Source: Anaerolineae bacterium (GTDB taxonomy: Bacteria > Chloroflexota > Anaerolineae > Aggregatilineales > Phototrophicaceae). From it: a stretch of 6,476 nt of DNA. Both the position numbers and the translations under genes were made by a program. The stretch is taken from positions 1-6,476 of the forward strand of contig WGEI01000067.1 in assembly GCA_015492875.1 (NCBI GenBank). Direction: 5' to 3'. Under the pieces are notes generated by a model. It saw only the letters and a program-made list of their open reading frames with translations, made no database searches and was not told where the DNA came from. Below are positions 5,600 through 6,476 of this stretch, one piece after another (within the stretch, counting starts at the first letter, position 1; each line of letters opens with the position of its first letter).

Positions 5600-6476
5600 A
5601 TGGATAAGTTGAAGCTGATGAATGATAATCGTATTACTGTAGAGGATGTTCGTAAACTAGCCCTGCCGCTCGGTACGCGGGTTATTTCTGGCGATGGTTT
5701 GCTCAGCCGTCCTGTCTCGTGGACAACAATCATCTATCGAGAGACTGCTGGCTTGCCCACAGCTTTACAGCAAGATGAAATCATTTTAGTCGCACCTTTA
5801 GAAGCTGGCCGCGTATCGAATATCTCTGATGAAGATATTGTGCGTTGGGCTGCCGAGATGAAAGCCACCGCTATTGTTTGGAGCGAACACCCGTCCCCTA
5901 CAGCTTTAGCCGAAGCCAAAGCGAACAATATCCCCATGCTTACTTTGCCAGTTGAGCAACGTATTCGCTTAGTAGAAAAAGCAGTCGTTAGCTTGCTAGT
6001 AGACCGCAAAGGGCAAATCGAGCGGCGCGGCACGCAGATTTATCGTCAACTTACTCAAATTTCTTCGCGTAATGAAGGGATGTCCGAATTAGTCGATGCA
6101 ATGGCACGCCTCACTGGTAAAGCAATTGCCGTACAAGATAAGCGCCTGCATATCCTTTACAGCACCGTACAGCCCCAATTTGTTGCCTATTGGGATGATA
6201 TTGAAAGTTTCTTGCGTAAACACGATAACTTACCTGTTGAGTTACAAGACCGTCATCGGGTGAGTGAAATCGAAAACGCCGTTCAACTACAATCCCTTCC
6301 AACACCGGGATTGGCGCGCTTAGTTGCTCCTATCATCACCAAAAGCGTTGGGCGGGGTTATCTATCGATCATTGGCCGTGATACCGAACTGGATGATATT
6401 GATTTACTCGTAGCGGAACATGGCGCTGCGGCTTGTGCATTGGAAATGGCGAAAGCCAAAGCGATCAGTGATACCG
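5600..6476 (+). CDS. PucR-family transcriptional regulator (3' end outside window)
   Basis: The frame is open from ATG 5600 to the window edge (292 residues). Residues 12-135 match the PucR N-terminal domain: ITVEDVRKLALPLGTRVISG, then LSRPVSWTTIIYRE, LQQDEIILVAPLEA (the place of the usual 'GGELVLTTG'), and IPMLTLPVEQRIRLVEKAV. A helical linker (136-160) leads into a GAF-like region (about 161-292) ending DDIDLLVAEHGAAACALEMAKAKA, the helix that normally precedes the C-terminal PucR helix-turn-helix. That DNA-binding domain should lie beyond the edge. Family members are transcription factors, often for purine or other nitrogen compound use; nothing nearby shows its target. The start is uncertain: ATG 5618 is in frame, neither has a good Shine-Dalgarno site, and ATG 5600 would be nearly leaderless from TATATT at 5584-5589. 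The adjacent small membrane protein gene is a possible target. Confidence 0.9.
   Translation, partial: MDKLKLMNDNRITVEDVRKLALPLGTRVISGDGLLSRPVSWTTIIYRETAGLPTALQQDEIILVAPLEAGRVSNISDEDIVRWAAEMKATAIVWSEHPSPTALAEAKANNIPMLTLPVEQRIRLVEKAVVSLLVDRKGQIERRGTQIYRQLTQISSRNEGMSELVDAMARLTGKAIAVQDKRLHILYSTVQPQFVAYWDDIESFLRKHDNLPVELQDRHRVSEIENAVQLQSLPTPGLARLVAPIITKSVGRGYLSIIGRDTELDDIDLLVAEHGAAACALEMAKAKAISDT

Noticed and set aside
5734..6033. 99-codon minus-strand ORF
   Set aside because: It is antisense to the PucR N-terminal domain; its translation has no motif.

Overview
The window looks like part of a bacterial chromosome with moderate GC content and dense, tightly packed genes, all on the + strand. The protein styles (membrane-anchored TPR proteins, bitopic proteins with a 'YPGA' segment, a PucR-type regulator) fit Chloroflexota, perhaps an Anaerolineae-like lineage. 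That placement is an inference from style, not from a marker gene.

Positions 1-5067 hold what appears to be one seven-gene operon. It opens with the 3' part of a stand-alone alanyl-tRNA editing protein (AlaX), followed after 3 nt by an unrecognised soluble, probably beta-rich protein. Three consecutive membrane-anchored TPR proteins come next, joined by an 8-nt overlap, a 4-nt ATGA overlap and a 3-nt gap. Two bitopic membrane proteins with cysteine-containing C-terminal domains, probably extracytoplasmic, end the run; they overlap each other by 29 nt. No promoter-like break is visible between these genes.

The three TPR proteins are paralogues. Each has N-terminal membrane helices and a TPR array predicted to be cytoplasmic. 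They also share a C-terminal module that aligns without gaps around an invariant Trp and a TAYGQAL-like segment. With the two outward-facing proteins they could form a membrane complex that is, as far as I can tell, undescribed. This is the strongest candidate for something new here.

Positions 5068-5203 are a regulatory gap. It holds a perfect tandem TTGTATAAT (two overlapping -10 candidates), followed at once by a 32-bp near-perfect palindrome lying over the expected transcription start. A 23-codon upstream ORF inside this region ends 2 nt before the next start codon. This gap drives a small four-helix membrane protein (5204-5536).

Positions 5537-5599 hold a further TTGTATAAT and a small inverted repeat. 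They precede a PucR-family transcriptional regulator (from 5600) that runs off the right edge before its DNA-binding domain. No tRNA, rRNA, CRISPR array, insertion sequence or convincing intrinsic terminator was seen.
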